NCBI RefSeq assembly: GCF_000517385.1
Contig: NZ_BAUW01000035.1
Span: forward strand, 1-38,457
Source of the DNA: Mesobacillus boroniphilus JCM 21738
GTDB lineage: Bacteria > Bacillota > Bacilli > Bacillales > Cytobacillaceae
DNA length: 38,457 nt
Direction: 5' to 3'
In this document: positions 8,350 to 16,008 of the stretch, piece by piece
Numbering within the stretch: the first letter of the stretch is position 1
Layout of the letters: each line of letters begins with the position of its first letter
Made by a program: the position numbers and the translations under genes
The notes under the pieces: generated by a model
Told to the model about the DNA's origin: nothing
Database searches by the model: none
What the model saw: the letters and a program-made list of their open reading frames with translations, nothing else

Positions 8350-9248
8350 TCAGCGCATTTCTTCATAAATACTGGCAAGGTAAACTACAACGGCTGCATC
8401 GAAATCCTTTAAGCTGACGCCTGTCTTCTCCATGAATTTGTCCAATCTGTATTGAAGAGTATTGCGATGAATATAAAGTTTTTTGGACGAAAGAGAGGCG
8501 TTAGAATTGCTTTCAAGAAATACTTTTATCGTGGCCATTAACTCTTTATCCTCTCCAAATGCCTCAAGGATGGTAGCTTCAATAATTTCCTTAAGGTAAT
8601 CTGGCAAATGTGTCGCTATTGCCATAGGGAAAGCTTTTTCGAAGGTGTATACAGCATCCCGGGTTGTATGTGTGGTCAACTCCTCGAATACCTGCTTTTC
8701 TCTTTTGAAAAAGTCAGGCAGCTGCCTAGAAACCTTCTGGAATTTTCCGATATAAAAGGAGGTCTTTACATAGAAGTCACTCTCGAGTGTCGAGGCAATG
8801 GAAAATAGATCATCAGCGTTTTCCGGCACTCCCTTTTTTTCTTCGATAATGATTCCGTACGAATCCTTTACCCAGATTGTAGTATGGTCAGGGAAAAACC
8901 CTTTTAAAGCTTCATGGATTTCCTCTGATTCGATATTATTTGACTGCAGCTTGAACTGGATGAAACGGACTTCGTCGATTGCTGCGGATGGCATAGCACC
9001 ATCATGGAAAAGAAATTGGTTCCAGGAATGCGCTGTCCCTGTTAGATGTGTATTATTTTCCAGCTCGACAAATTCAAACAAGTTTTTCATTAGTTCAAGC
9101 TGGCTTTCAGAAATTTTTTTTTTGGAATACCAATCCACAAAGGTCTTTCATCTGCCTCTCTAAACCAGTAGTAATCAGGTGACGGAGGGACTGGGATATA
9201 TTCTTGCGTGACAGAATCAGGGAAATAAGATAATATTTTATTAATCAT
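8350..9248 (-). CDS. yxkF: PucR/CdaR-type helix-turn-helix protein, YxkF-like (frameshifted)
   Basis: The C terminus (SSKKLYIHRNTLQYRLDK) is the PucR-type helix-turn-helix; the preceding region is the usual poorly conserved sensory or GGDEF-like part. The gene runs from ATG 9248 (after GAGGAT) and begins MINKILSYFPDSVTQEYI. The frame breaks in a run of ten A (plus-strand T10 at about 9113-9122): with eleven A the protein reads IPKKKISESQLELMKN and continues to 8350, giving 299 aa. Next to msmX, as in B. subtilis, it may regulate carbohydrate use, but its target is unknown. A good sigma-A promoter lies upstream. The frameshift is in a homopolymer and probably an error. Confidence 0.87.
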
Positions 9249-9293
9249 ATAAGTATCCTCAGATTTAATTTGATAAAAGCTGACATATCTTTT

Positions 9294-9323
9294 ATTATAA
9301 CAGGTGTAGCTTTTAAATGTTAA
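9294..9323 (-). promoter_or_regulatory. Sigma-A promoter for yxkF
   Basis: On the minus strand TTAACA (9323-9318) and TATAAT (9299-9294) are separated by 18 bases. They lie about 45 bases upstream of the yxkF start. Confidence 0.7.
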
Positions 9324-9368
9324 TTCGCTCAAATAGCTATAACTGGCAGAAAAAAGAAAAAATGCTTG

Positions 9369-9396
9369 TATAATAGATACAATACGGGGTACCGTA
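9369..9396 (+). promoter_or_regulatory. -10 box and candidate CstR operator upstream of the repressor gene
   Basis: TATAAT at 9369-9374 is followed by the inverted repeat TACGG-GGTA-CCGTA at 9383-9396, around the expected transcription start. CsoR/CstR-type repressors bind GC-containing palindromes overlapping their promoters, so autoregulation is plausible. The operator assignment is inference. Confidence 0.5.
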
Positions 9397-9413
9397 AGAG
9401 AGAGGTGCAGGAA

Positions 9414-9674
9414 ATGGAATACACAACAGAAATGAAAAATCGTTTGAAGCGATTGGAAGGACAGGTACGCGGAGTCATTCGAATGATGGAAGAAGAAAAC
9501 CACTGCAAGGATGTTGTTACCCAATTATCAGCTGTCCGTTCCGCAGTAGACCGCGCGATTGGTTTCATCGTCGCTAAGAACCTTGAATCTTGCATCACTG
9601 AAGCAACACAGGAAGGCAAAGATGCTGATGAAGCGATCAAAGAAGCAGTGAATATGATTGTAAAAAGCAGATAA
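9414..9674 (+). CDS. CsoR-family repressor of the CstR (persulfide-sensing) type
   Basis: An 86-aa all-helical DUF156 protein (NRLKRLEGQVRGVIRMM is the family signature). Cys31 (NHCKDV) and Cys60 (LESC) align with the two cysteines of staphylococcal CstR, and Asn56 occupies the position of the copper-ligand His in CsoR. It therefore lacks the Cys-His-Cys copper site and fits the dithiol persulfide sensors. ATG 9414 follows GAGAGGTG; the longer frame from 9366 runs over the promoter. No sulfurtransferase or persulfide dioxygenase gene is adjacent, so it probably acts in trans or only on itself. Whether it senses persulfide here is inferred from residues only. Confidence 0.9.
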   Translation: MEYTTEMKNRLKRLEGQVRGVIRMMEEENHCKDVVTQLSAVRSAVDRAIGFIVAKNLESCITEATQEGKDADEAIKEAVNMIVKSR

Positions 9675-9710
9675 GACACCAGCATCCTTTTAGGATGTGG
9701 TGTCTTTTTT
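9673..9710 (+). terminator. Terminator of the CstR-like gene
   Basis: AAGACACCAGCATCC pairs with GGATG(T)GGTGTCTT around TTTTA and runs into T6. Confidence 0.92.
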
Positions 9711-9717
9711 CTGCATT

Positions 9718-9903
9718 TCATTTGTTCGGCGGATCTTCTGGGTAAAAATCATGGCTTTCCTCAATATTGGGTGTACTGTCCAGTCTATGTACGGTACCGC
9801 CAGCCATGCCTTCATTGATCATCCGGTCAACATCGACGTAAACTTTGTCCCGGCCCTCATATTGCAAGTCCTCAGCGAACTTCTTGCTCTGTTTTTGTTT
9901 CAT
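9718..9903 (-). CDS. Small hydrophilic protein of unknown function (61 aa)
   Basis: ATG 9903 follows an excellent AAGGAGGATATC site; the longer frame to 9918 is not needed. The 61-aa product begins MKQKQSKKFAEDLQYEGRDK, is highly charged, and has no membrane segment or cysteine. Its C terminus is acidic and proline-containing (SHDFYPEDPPNK). It is convergent with the CstR-like gene and shares that gene's terminator region. I do not recognise a family. The ribosome binding site and compositional profile support a real gene. Confidence 0.72.
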   Translation of the reverse strand: MKQKQSKKFAEDLQYEGRDKVYVDVDRMINEGMAGGTVHRLDSTPNIEESHDFYPEDPPNK

Positions 9904-9963
9904 GATATCCTCCTTCAACGTTTTTAAGCTTAGAGTTCCGGAAAAGGAGAAGAAACATACACC

Positions 9964-10176
9964 TTATTTGTCATATACATGGAAGAGCATCAGCTCATGA
10001 ATTTGTTCTTTCAACTCATGAATATGCTCATTGGACGGCTCCTCAGAGGTCCACTCGATATGCCCGTTTTGATGATAGATTCCCGTAAACTTCTGCTTGT
10101 TAAAATAAAATGAAAAATGCCAGCCGGGCATATCCTTATTTTCGAATAATGATTTGAATTGGAAATGAGTAATCAA
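9964..10176 (-). CDS. yheE: YheE family protein
   Basis: A 70-aa protein with the YheE hallmarks: PGWHFSFYFNKQKFTGIYH in the middle and the C-terminal HELMLFHVYDK. Function is unknown; it is a short soluble protein conserved in Bacillus. TTG 10176 is chosen because AGGGGG lies just upstream; the longer frame begins in sequence without a ribosome site. As in B. subtilis it lies directly downstream of yheD-type genes on the same strand, though a gap of about 180 bases separates them here. The frame is intact. Confidence 0.82.
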   Translation of the reverse strand: MITHFQFKSLFENKDMPGWHFSFYFNKQKFTGIYHQNGHIEWTSEEPSNEHIHELKEQIHELMLFHVYDK

Positions 10177-10196
10177 TCTGATTCCCCCTGTGAAAA

Positions 10197-10355
10197 ATGT
10201 CTTTTTCAATATTATATAGTATTCAAGCAAGTGGAGGTGAAGATAAATACTATGGAATAACCCTTGATGATATGAAGGAGAATTATAGAGAAACTAAAAA
10301 AGGAGCCGCGTATCATTGCAGCCCACAATATGATGTACCAATGAACTTCTATTAA
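10197..10355 (+). CDS. Doubtful 52-aa ORF between yheE and the ATP-grasp cluster
   Basis: An uninterrupted frame from ATG 10197 to TAA encodes 52 aa with protein-like composition (YYGITLDDMKENYRETKK, ending DVPMNFY). It has no ribosome binding site at its start, is divergent from yheE and overlaps the 3' end of the neighbouring ATP-grasp gene by four bases. A GGAGGTG inside the frame is not followed by a suitable in-frame start. It may be a chance ORF or the remnant C terminus of a lost gene. No family was recognised. Confidence 0.25.
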   Translation: MSFSILYSIQASGGEDKYYGITLDDMKENYRETKKGAAYHCSPQYDVPMNFY

Positions 10356-11536
10356 AATCCTGTTTTCCTGAAAAATAAATCGACAAGAGCGGAGATCCTT
10401 TTTTCCTCAATCTGGGGTTCGTCGAAGCTCATTGGCTTTGAGTTGACTTCATAAATGACATAATGGCCTTTTTCGGTGATTCCTGCATCGAGGGAGAATT
10501 CTCCGAAATAGCCTAACTCTTCAGTAAGCAGCTGTCCGATTTCTTTTACGGCCCAGTCGAAAAATTGGTCATGTCTGTCATTCTTGACCTTAATATAGGG
10601 CAGCATGATTCCTCCGTTTGGCAGATGCGTGGTCAGGTCCTGCTTCTGCGATTGGCGGATACCGATTCCAGTCACTTCGTACCCATCCGGTCCGTCATGG
10701 GCATGGACGCGGAAGTCAAATCGTTTGCCATCGATGGATGTCGGCATGACTTCTTTCTGGGCAATGTACTCGTATCTTAACAGCTGCCTGGATTTGACTT
10801 TCCAGAATTCCTTTATGCCTGGATGAAGATGGCGATGTGAATGGCTATCGAATTCGATTTGCCCGTTTTTTTGACGGAGCCGGAATATCCCGATTCCTTT
10901 TGAAGATGAAGCAGGCTTCAGGTAGATGCCCTCATGCTTATCAAGGAAGGCGGCTAACTGAATCATCGATTTCACAGGAATGCTTTCAGGCATTAGCTTT
11001 CTTAATTGTGGATGTCTGGCAAAAAGTGAGTATAGCTTGTTTTTATTGATAAAGGCAGGATTGAAAAATGGGATTCCAAGCGCAGTCAGGTAGTTCACGG
11101 CATCTTTAAAGGCTGGCTTCTGCTCTGCTTTCCGGAATGGGACACGGTTAAAAACAAGATGAGGCAGAGGTGTTCTCACAGGAATCCATTTTCGAGCATC
11201 AGGCAAAAATACGAACCCGGTGAGTCCATCTTTGACGATGGTTTCAGGAGGGAAGACGACAATCAATCCATTCCGTTTCAGCATCTCGGATTGAAGTGCC
11301 TGAAACAATGAACCATTGCCGGAAAGGGACATATTCTTGCTCATTGAGGTCATGATTCCAACCAGCGGTCCGATATTTTCCTGCTTGTTTTTCAATAAAA
11401 ACTGTTGGCTGCTCTCCGGGAGTGTCCCTGATGCAGCAGAAGGGACGCTGATTCTATTAAAGCCAAAGCTGAATTTTTCGCCAGCTTTGGCTTCATGCGA
11501 CCATTCCTTCGATTCAGTATTATAGCGGAGGATCAT
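10352..11536 (-). CDS. YheC/YheD family ATP-grasp protein, paralog 1
   Basis: A 394-aa ATP-grasp protein of the YheC/YheD spore-associated family. It has an N-terminal non-catalytic half (PLVGIMTS segment), a glycine-rich ATP loop KPASSSKGIGIF near residue 207, a DFRVHAH strand, and the metal-binding motif EVNSKP near residue 365. After NSKP the usual Gly/Ser-Arg is replaced by MSFDEP, a local divergence from its neighbours. ATG 11536 overlaps the preceding gene's stop by four bases and follows GAGGATATT. It is last in a four-gene run. The ATP-grasp fold implies carboxylate-amine ligation, but no substrate is known. It is an extra copy compared with B. subtilis. Confidence 0.85.
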   Translation of the reverse strand: MILRYNTESKEWSHEAKAGEKFSFGFNRISVPSAASGTLPESSQQFLLKNKQENIGPLVGIMTSMSKNMSLSGNGSLFQALQSEMLKRNGLIVVFPPETIVKDGLTGFVFLPDARKWIPVRTPLPHLVFNRVPFRKAEQKPAFKDAVNYLTALGIPFFNPAFINKNKLYSLFARHPQLRKLMPESIPVKSMIQLAAFLDKHEGIYLKPASSSKGIGIFRLRQKNGQIEFDSHSHRHLHPGIKEFWKVKSRQLLRYEYIAQKEVMPTSIDGKRFDFRVHAHDGPDGYEVTGIGIRQSQKQDLTTHLPNGGIMLPYIKVKNDRHDQFFDWAVKEIGQLLTEELGYFGEFSLDAGITEKGHYVIYEVNSKPMSFDEPQIEEKRISALVDLFFRKTGF

Positions 11537-12900
11537 TTGAAAATATCCTCAGGTGCCGTGATGGCTTTTTCCGCTAAAAAAATGCCGAAGGATAGAGACA
11601 GCTTTCTCGTGAGCAAATCGAAATTCTTTAGCTTTGGATGCTTGAAAATCGACCGTCCTGGCTTTGAGTTGGCTTCAAAGAGCCAAACTTTTCCTGATTT
11701 ATCAATTCCTAAGTCAAAACCAATCTCGCCTATGATGCCCTCCATATTCTTTTCCAAAATGGAACTTAGGAGCAGAGATGCTTCAGATAGTTTCTTCTCA
11801 CAGAGCTCTCGCTCGGTCGTGTCTTCAAATAATTCATCAAGTGATTTTACGACTCCTCCATTGTTCACATGGGTGGTCACGCTGCCTTGGCCGGCAATTT
11901 TTGCGGCGATCGCCGCTACTTGCCACTGCCCGTATTCATCTTTATTTGTATGAACCCTGAAATCGATGAGTCTTTTTTCCGATCTAAGCAGGCTGATCCC
12001 CTGCTGGACAATCATCTGGGAAAGATTTCGCTTGTAAAAAACCTTTTTCATTAACTTTTCAAGGCTTTCAAACCTCGTTAACTTATTAATGCCTTCCTGG
12101 TCGCGGTAACGGCAATAATAATAGCCATTGTGCTTATCAAACAAAATTTGGTGGATTCCCAGTCCAAGACTTCCATTAGCTGGTTTGACATAGACGTTTC
12201 CATAGTTTGAAAGCATCCTTTCAATTACGGAAAAAGAAGAAAATTGATGTGTTTCTGGCAAGTACTCTATTGCACGTTCATCCTGCTGCAGACGCTCAAA
12301 TACATCCAGTTTGCTAAAAAAGCCTGGATTGTACCATGGAATCAAATAATCGGTCTGCATCCTGGATTTCAGGCTGCGGAGTTCAGATTTTCTTTCGGTG
12401 CGCCTGTTAGGAAGACGGTCGTATACAACATTGGGGAAGGGCACCTTAATTTTCATCCAGCCTCCATCGAAAAAGAAATAACCCTCGATCAATCCTTGAT
12501 TCCAGTCGATGTGTTCCTCGCCAAAGACGAAGGGAAGGGCGCCGACAGATTTATTGACCGAAAGCAGCTTGGCAAAGAACATGGACCTCTCACCAATCGG
12601 TCTCAGAGGAAAAGGCGTGAATCCAGACGTCAGAATGCCTATCAGTGGCCCGATAAACAATGTATGCTGATCGATAAAAATATGCAATGAAGTTGATAGA
12701 TCAGGCATCGAGAGCTCCTTCTGCACATCATTGCTCAGGACGATCACATTTCTTCCCTTAGGATGAGGAGCAAAGGTAACATCAACCACCTTATTGCCAA
12801 ACGCAATTTTATTAATTTCCTTGTTATGTGTTAAGTCAGCAGGCAAAAAGACTAATTGCTTGGTGTGCGAGATGACTTCTACAGGATATTTTTTTCTCAT
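11533..12900 (-). CDS. yheD: YheD-like ATP-grasp protein, paralog 2
   Basis: 455 aa, almost the length of B. subtilis YheD, with the extended N-terminal region that distinguishes YheD from YheC. Motifs: GPLIGILTSGF near residue 90, the ATP loop KPANGSLGLGIH (~residue 238), RLIDFRVHTNKD, and the metal site FEANSKPGR near residue 417. ATG 12900 follows GAGAGGAACAGC and overlaps the upstream gene's stop by four bases. YheC and YheD are spore-associated proteins in B. subtilis; the reaction is unknown. The frame is intact. Assignment to yheD rests on length and position. Confidence 0.87.
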   Translation of the reverse strand: MRKKYPVEVISHTKQLVFLPADLTHNKEINKIAFGNKVVDVTFAPHPKGRNVIVLSNDVQKELSMPDLSTSLHIFIDQHTLFIGPLIGILTSGFTPFPLRPIGERSMFFAKLLSVNKSVGALPFVFGEEHIDWNQGLIEGYFFFDGGWMKIKVPFPNVVYDRLPNRRTERKSELRSLKSRMQTDYLIPWYNPGFFSKLDVFERLQQDERAIEYLPETHQFSSFSVIERMLSNYGNVYVKPANGSLGLGIHQILFDKHNGYYYCRYRDQEGINKLTRFESLEKLMKKVFYKRNLSQMIVQQGISLLRSEKRLIDFRVHTNKDEYGQWQVAAIAAKIAGQGSVTTHVNNGGVVKSLDELFEDTTERELCEKKLSEASLLLSSILEKNMEGIIGEIGFDLGIDKSGKVWLFEANSKPGRSIFKHPKLKNFDLLTRKLSLSFGIFLAEKAITAPEDIFK

Positions 12901-13982
12901 AAGTGCTGTTCCTCTCTTTCTGGCAGAGTTTCCGAAAGGACTCTGGCATATTCAAGCGGTGCATTATATAGCACCTCTTTCAGGTCCGGATTTGTGGAAG
13001 CGATGACTTTTCTGCCGGGCTTTGAATTTGTATCAAGCACCCATAGGGCATGATCCTTTGATACACCAATATCTACGCCCAGCTCAAAAAGCCGAGGAAA
13101 AGATGCTTCAAGGATACCGGGCAGCTTTGAGAGAATTTCCTCCAATTCATGTAAAATGAATCTTCTTGTACGGATATTCAGTGAATTCGCATACTCTTCA
13201 AATGGCAGGATTTCTCCGCCGGCACGTAAGTTAGAAAGGATTCCATTCTTGCTGCCGCGGCGAATTCCTTTGCCGCGCACAATCCACTTTTCCTCTTGAT
13301 CCTTTTGCAGCAGCACTCTTATGTCAAAAGGACAATTTAGCGTATCGGACAGTTCTAGGAAAGGCTGCATCATATACTCTTTTTTACTGAACAGGCTGTC
13401 GAGCCAATCCTCTGTCTCACTGGTGGAATGGAAAGTTTTTGTGGATAGCCTGCCGCCAGAATCAGCTGAAATTTCAAACTCTCCACCTGATTTTTCAATT
13501 TTATGGATTCCTGCGCCGCCAGAACCGAAGATCGGTTTCAAGACTGCCTTTTTCATCACTTCCAGCTGGGCAATAACACCTTTTCCGCTGCCGATAAGAA
13601 TCGTTTTTGGGATGTATGGAGACAGGGATGATTTCGACAGAATCTCGTAAATGGCCCATTTATTTGGCAAGCCGTTTCCCAGGAAGGTAATATCGGCTTT
13701 TTTCTTGAGCCATTTCACAATCGCCATCGCCTGCTTTGATGAAGGATCATTTGTATAAAAACAACGGTCATAAACGATCATAGGAAGAGGAAATTCGGCC
13801 TTAACCCAGCAGCCTTTCTTGTGGTCGAATTTTTCTCCCGATACCAATTGTGTTACTGGATGGATTTTAGCCGGTGAGAACCGAAAGCAGGTGAACATGT
13901 TTGGATTCGCCCGCCTGGCAATCTCGGTAAAGTATGTTAGTTCACTTTTTAAGGAAAGTGACATCATTCCGAATGAAATCAT
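12897..13982 (-). CDS. yheC: YheC-like ATP-grasp protein, paralog 3
   Basis: 361 aa from ATG 13982, which lies eight bases after AAAGGAG; the longer frame to 14027 begins before that ribosome site. Motifs: FGMMSLSLKSE at the N terminus, an ATP loop KPIFGSGGAGIHKIE (~residue 165), CPFDIRVLLQKD, and LDTNSKPGRKV, in which Asp replaces the usual Glu of the metal motif. Length fits YheC and the position upstream of the yheD-like gene matches B. subtilis. It is translationally linked to the next gene by a four-base overlap. The substrate is unknown. Confidence 0.85.
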   Translation of the reverse strand: MISFGMMSLSLKSELTYFTEIARRANPNMFTCFRFSPAKIHPVTQLVSGEKFDHKKGCWVKAEFPLPMIVYDRCFYTNDPSSKQAMAIVKWLKKKADITFLGNGLPNKWAIYEILSKSSLSPYIPKTILIGSGKGVIAQLEVMKKAVLKPIFGSGGAGIHKIEKSGGEFEISADSGGRLSTKTFHSTSETEDWLDSLFSKKEYMMQPFLELSDTLNCPFDIRVLLQKDQEEKWIVRGKGIRRGSKNGILSNLRAGGEILPFEEYANSLNIRTRRFILHELEEILSKLPGILEASFPRLFELGVDIGVSKDHALWVLDTNSKPGRKVIASTNPDLKEVLYNAPLEYARVLSETLPEREEQHL

Positions 13983-14030
13983 TTGCATTACTCCTTTTGT
14001 GCAGGGATAAAAAAGTATATTTTTCACATA

Positions 14031-14064
14031 GAAAATTGTTCAGCTGCAGCGCTTTTCTTTTATA
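14031..14064. repeat. Deleted (solo-end) copy of the large intergenic repeat
   Basis: GAAAATTGTTCAGCTGCAGC matches the left end of the repeat at 20063-20254 (GAAAATTGTCCAGCTCCAGC). It is directly joined to GCTTTTCTTTTATAA, which matches the right end (GCTTTTCTTATAA). The ~160-base interior is missing. It sits in the 34-base space between two ATP-grasp genes. Confidence 0.6.
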
Positions 14065-15163
14065 ATTGGCAAAGTCCATAGCAATGGTCAATGATGGCTT
14101 TTGTCGAGGGCCTGATTTTCGTGCCGCGCTCTTCAAAGTTCTTGGATGGCTTGGAGTTGGCTTCGATCAGCCACAGGTTACCTTTAATATCAATCCCAAT
14201 ATCAATCCCCAGTTCGGCAGTGAGTCCTTCCGCATTTCTGCTGATGACTTCTGCAATCTCCAGGGCCAGCTCTTTCATTAGCGCCAACTGATGCCTCGCT
14301 TGTTCCTTTCCGAAAATCAATGCGAGAGTATGCCCCGGTTTCATGACCTCGCCACCGCGGGCTATATTGGATACGAAAAACTGTTCTGCGGAAACTCTGG
14401 CGACGATGGAAGTAACCTTCCAGAATTGCTGGGCGTTTTTATGACAGAGGACCCTGAAGTCCATCCTTCTGCCATTTAACTCTGATAGCTGTACGCCCTG
14501 TTGAATGATGCATAGCCGTGTTCCAACAATGGGATTGATGGCCCGGGCCAGTTCAGATACATGTTTGAAACCTGGAAAGTCCTTGGCAGGCATCGAGGAT
14601 AACGAAGCATGGATCATCCCGTCATTCTTGGACACCTGGATAATATTGCGTCCTTGGCTGCCATGAACAGGTTTGATGTATAGCTCATCATGCGTTTCGA
14701 GCATTGTTTCGAGCTGACTCCCGGAATATAGATGTGTTTCAGGTATGAACGAATGCAAATGGTCTTCTTTCAATAAAGATTCATGGATTTCCCACTTTGA
14801 AAGAAATCGGTGATTAAATATCTTTATTCCCAGAGCATCCAATTTATTTAAAAATCCCTTAAATCCTTTGCTGATTTCGGTCCTTCGGGATGAAACCCGG
14901 TTGTAGATGACAGCAGGAAAAGGAAAGAGTCCTTTTTTCCAGTCATCTGCATTGTCATCATATGAATAGCCCTCGACTCCTTCATCAGAAAAGCCTTTCA
15001 GTGAAAACACGTAAAAACTTCCGCCTTGTTCAGAAACTCCCTGGTGAAGCTCTTCGCAAAAGGAGTGGACTTTACCAAAGTCAGGTCCGTTATCTTCTTT
15101 TATTTCAGTCAGCAAAGCGATGACGGGATTGCAGGGTAAGCTTCTCGATTTTGCTGGCGTCAT
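14060..15163 (-). CDS. YheC/YheD family ATP-grasp protein, paralog 4
   Basis: 367 aa, first gene of the four-gene ATP-grasp run. It begins MTPAKSRSLPCNPVIALL; ATG 15163 follows GAGGAGAAGCT. Motifs: KPVHGSQGRNIIQV (ATP loop, ~residue 190), GRRMDFRVLCHKN, and the metal motif IEANSKPSKN near residue 335. Its 3' end runs into a deleted copy of an intergenic repeat that separates it from the next gene by 77 bases, so it may be expressed separately or by read-through. The four copies differ clearly in length and motif detail, which suggests old duplication rather than assembly error. Confidence 0.85.
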   Translation of the reverse strand: MTPAKSRSLPCNPVIALLTEIKEDNGPDFGKVHSFCEELHQGVSEQGGSFYVFSLKGFSDEGVEGYSYDDNADDWKKGLFPFPAVIYNRVSSRRTEISKGFKGFLNKLDALGIKIFNHRFLSKWEIHESLLKEDHLHSFIPETHLYSGSQLETMLETHDELYIKPVHGSQGRNIIQVSKNDGMIHASLSSMPAKDFPGFKHVSELARAINPIVGTRLCIIQQGVQLSELNGRRMDFRVLCHKNAQQFWKVTSIVARVSAEQFFVSNIARGGEVMKPGHTLALIFGKEQARHQLALMKELALEIAEVISRNAEGLTAELGIDIGIDIKGNLWLIEANSKPSKNFEERGTKIRPSTKAIIDHCYGLCQL

Positions 15164-15303
15164 AGCTTCTCCTCATTTTCTTTTAGGCTGTTTAAGAAAA
15201 CACCCTATTGTAAAATAGGCAAACACACATATTGCATCCTATGAATATTAGTTGTTATTGGTGATTTTCATAATAGGAGATGGAATGCACACAACCTGAA
15301 CTT

Positions 15304-15333
15304 TTGGCATTCAGCAACATAGTTTGTTATAGT
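15304..15333 (+). promoter_or_regulatory. Sigma-A promoter for yheA
   Basis: TTGGCA (15304-15309) and TATAGT (15328-15333) are separated by 18 bases, about 35 bases before the yheA start. Confidence 0.7.
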
Positions 15334-15368
15334 GGTGTGGAGCGTTTAACGTAGAAGGAGTGATTTGA

Positions 15369-15728
15369 ATGGCAGTAAATCTTTACGATTCAGCCTACGA
15401 ATTGGAAAAAGCAATCAGGAACAGTTCGGAATACACACAACTAAAAAAACTTTATGATGCTGTAAATAGCGATGAATCAGCAAAAAGAATGTTTGAAAGC
15501 TTCCGCAATATCCAGCTGCAGCTTCAGGAAAAGCAAATGACTGGGCAGGAAATTACCCAGGAAGAAGTAGAACAGGCGCAAAAGACAGTAGCACTTGTCC
15601 AGCAGCATGAGTTAATCTCAAAGCTGATGGAAGCAGAGCAAAGAATGAGCATGGTTATTGGCGAACTTAATCAGGTCATCATGAAGCCTCTTGAAGAGCT
15701 TTACGGAAATCCGAACCAGCAGCAATAA
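15369..15728 (+). CDS. yheA: YheA, YlbF/YmcA-related family (UPF0342)
   Basis: A 119-aa helical protein of the YheA/YlbF/YmcA superfamily. The N-terminal VNLYDSAYELEKAIRNS and the glutamine-rich helical middle (LQEKQMTGQEITQEEVEQAQ) are typical. Members form helical bundles. YlbF and YmcA act with RNase Y and in competence/biofilm control, but YheA itself has no established role. ATG 15369 lies eight bases after AGAAGGAG. It has its own sigma-A promoter and terminator, so it is monocistronic. The frame is intact and the length matches B. subtilis. Confidence 0.93.
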   Translation: MAVNLYDSAYELEKAIRNSSEYTQLKKLYDAVNSDESAKRMFESFRNIQLQLQEKQMTGQEITQEEVEQAQKTVALVQQHELISKLMEAEQRMSMVIGELNQVIMKPLEELYGNPNQQQ

Positions 15729-15739
15729 TAGAATGACAG

Positions 15740-15768
15740 AACTCCCGCCGATGTGCGGGAGTTTTTTG
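15740..15768 (+). terminator. Terminator of yheA
   Basis: AACTCCCGC-CGATGT-GCGGGAGTT is a perfect nine-bp stem that runs into T6. Confidence 0.93.
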
Positions 15769-15792
15769 TTGTTCGTAAAAGAGGGGAATTTG

Positions 15793-15829
15793 TCCGCTAT
15801 CAATTCCATAATGGACACAAATCAGCGGA
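15793..15829. repeat. Intergenic inverted repeat of unknown role
   Basis: TCCGCT (15793-15798) pairs with AGCGGA (15824-15829). TTTGTCC and GGACACAAA inside form a second imperfect pairing. There is no T-run. It lies between the yheA terminator and the yhaX promoter and resembles short palindromic intergenic elements. The rest of 15770-15938 shows nothing else recognisable. Confidence 0.35.
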
Positions 15830-15938
15830 AAAAAGGAAAAACTGTCCCTCATTTATGATTCTTTTTCGAGACAAGACTCGCTCGTGTTACCCTGACAACT
15901 GGATCCAGCAAGTAAGCTAAATCATAATTCTGCCCATG

Positions 15939-15967
15939 TTCTATTCTCGCGGTTTCTATCATACAAG
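15939..15967 (+). promoter_or_regulatory. Sigma-E-like promoter for yhaX
   Basis: CATACAAG (15960-15967) differs by one base from the sigma-E -10 consensus CATACAAT. TTCTATT lies 14 bases upstream as a partial -35. yhaX of B. subtilis is expressed in the mother cell, so a sigma-E element is expected. Confidence 0.5.
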
Positions 15968-16008
15968 TTAAATAAGGACAAAAACACCGAAGAAATGGGG
16001 GCATAATT

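Noticed and set aside
9090-9524. Separate 144-aa minus-strand gene upstream of yxkF
   Set aside because: Its last ~50 codons are the N terminus of yxkF cut off by an A-run indel; the upstream part runs over promoters and the antisense of the CstR-like gene.
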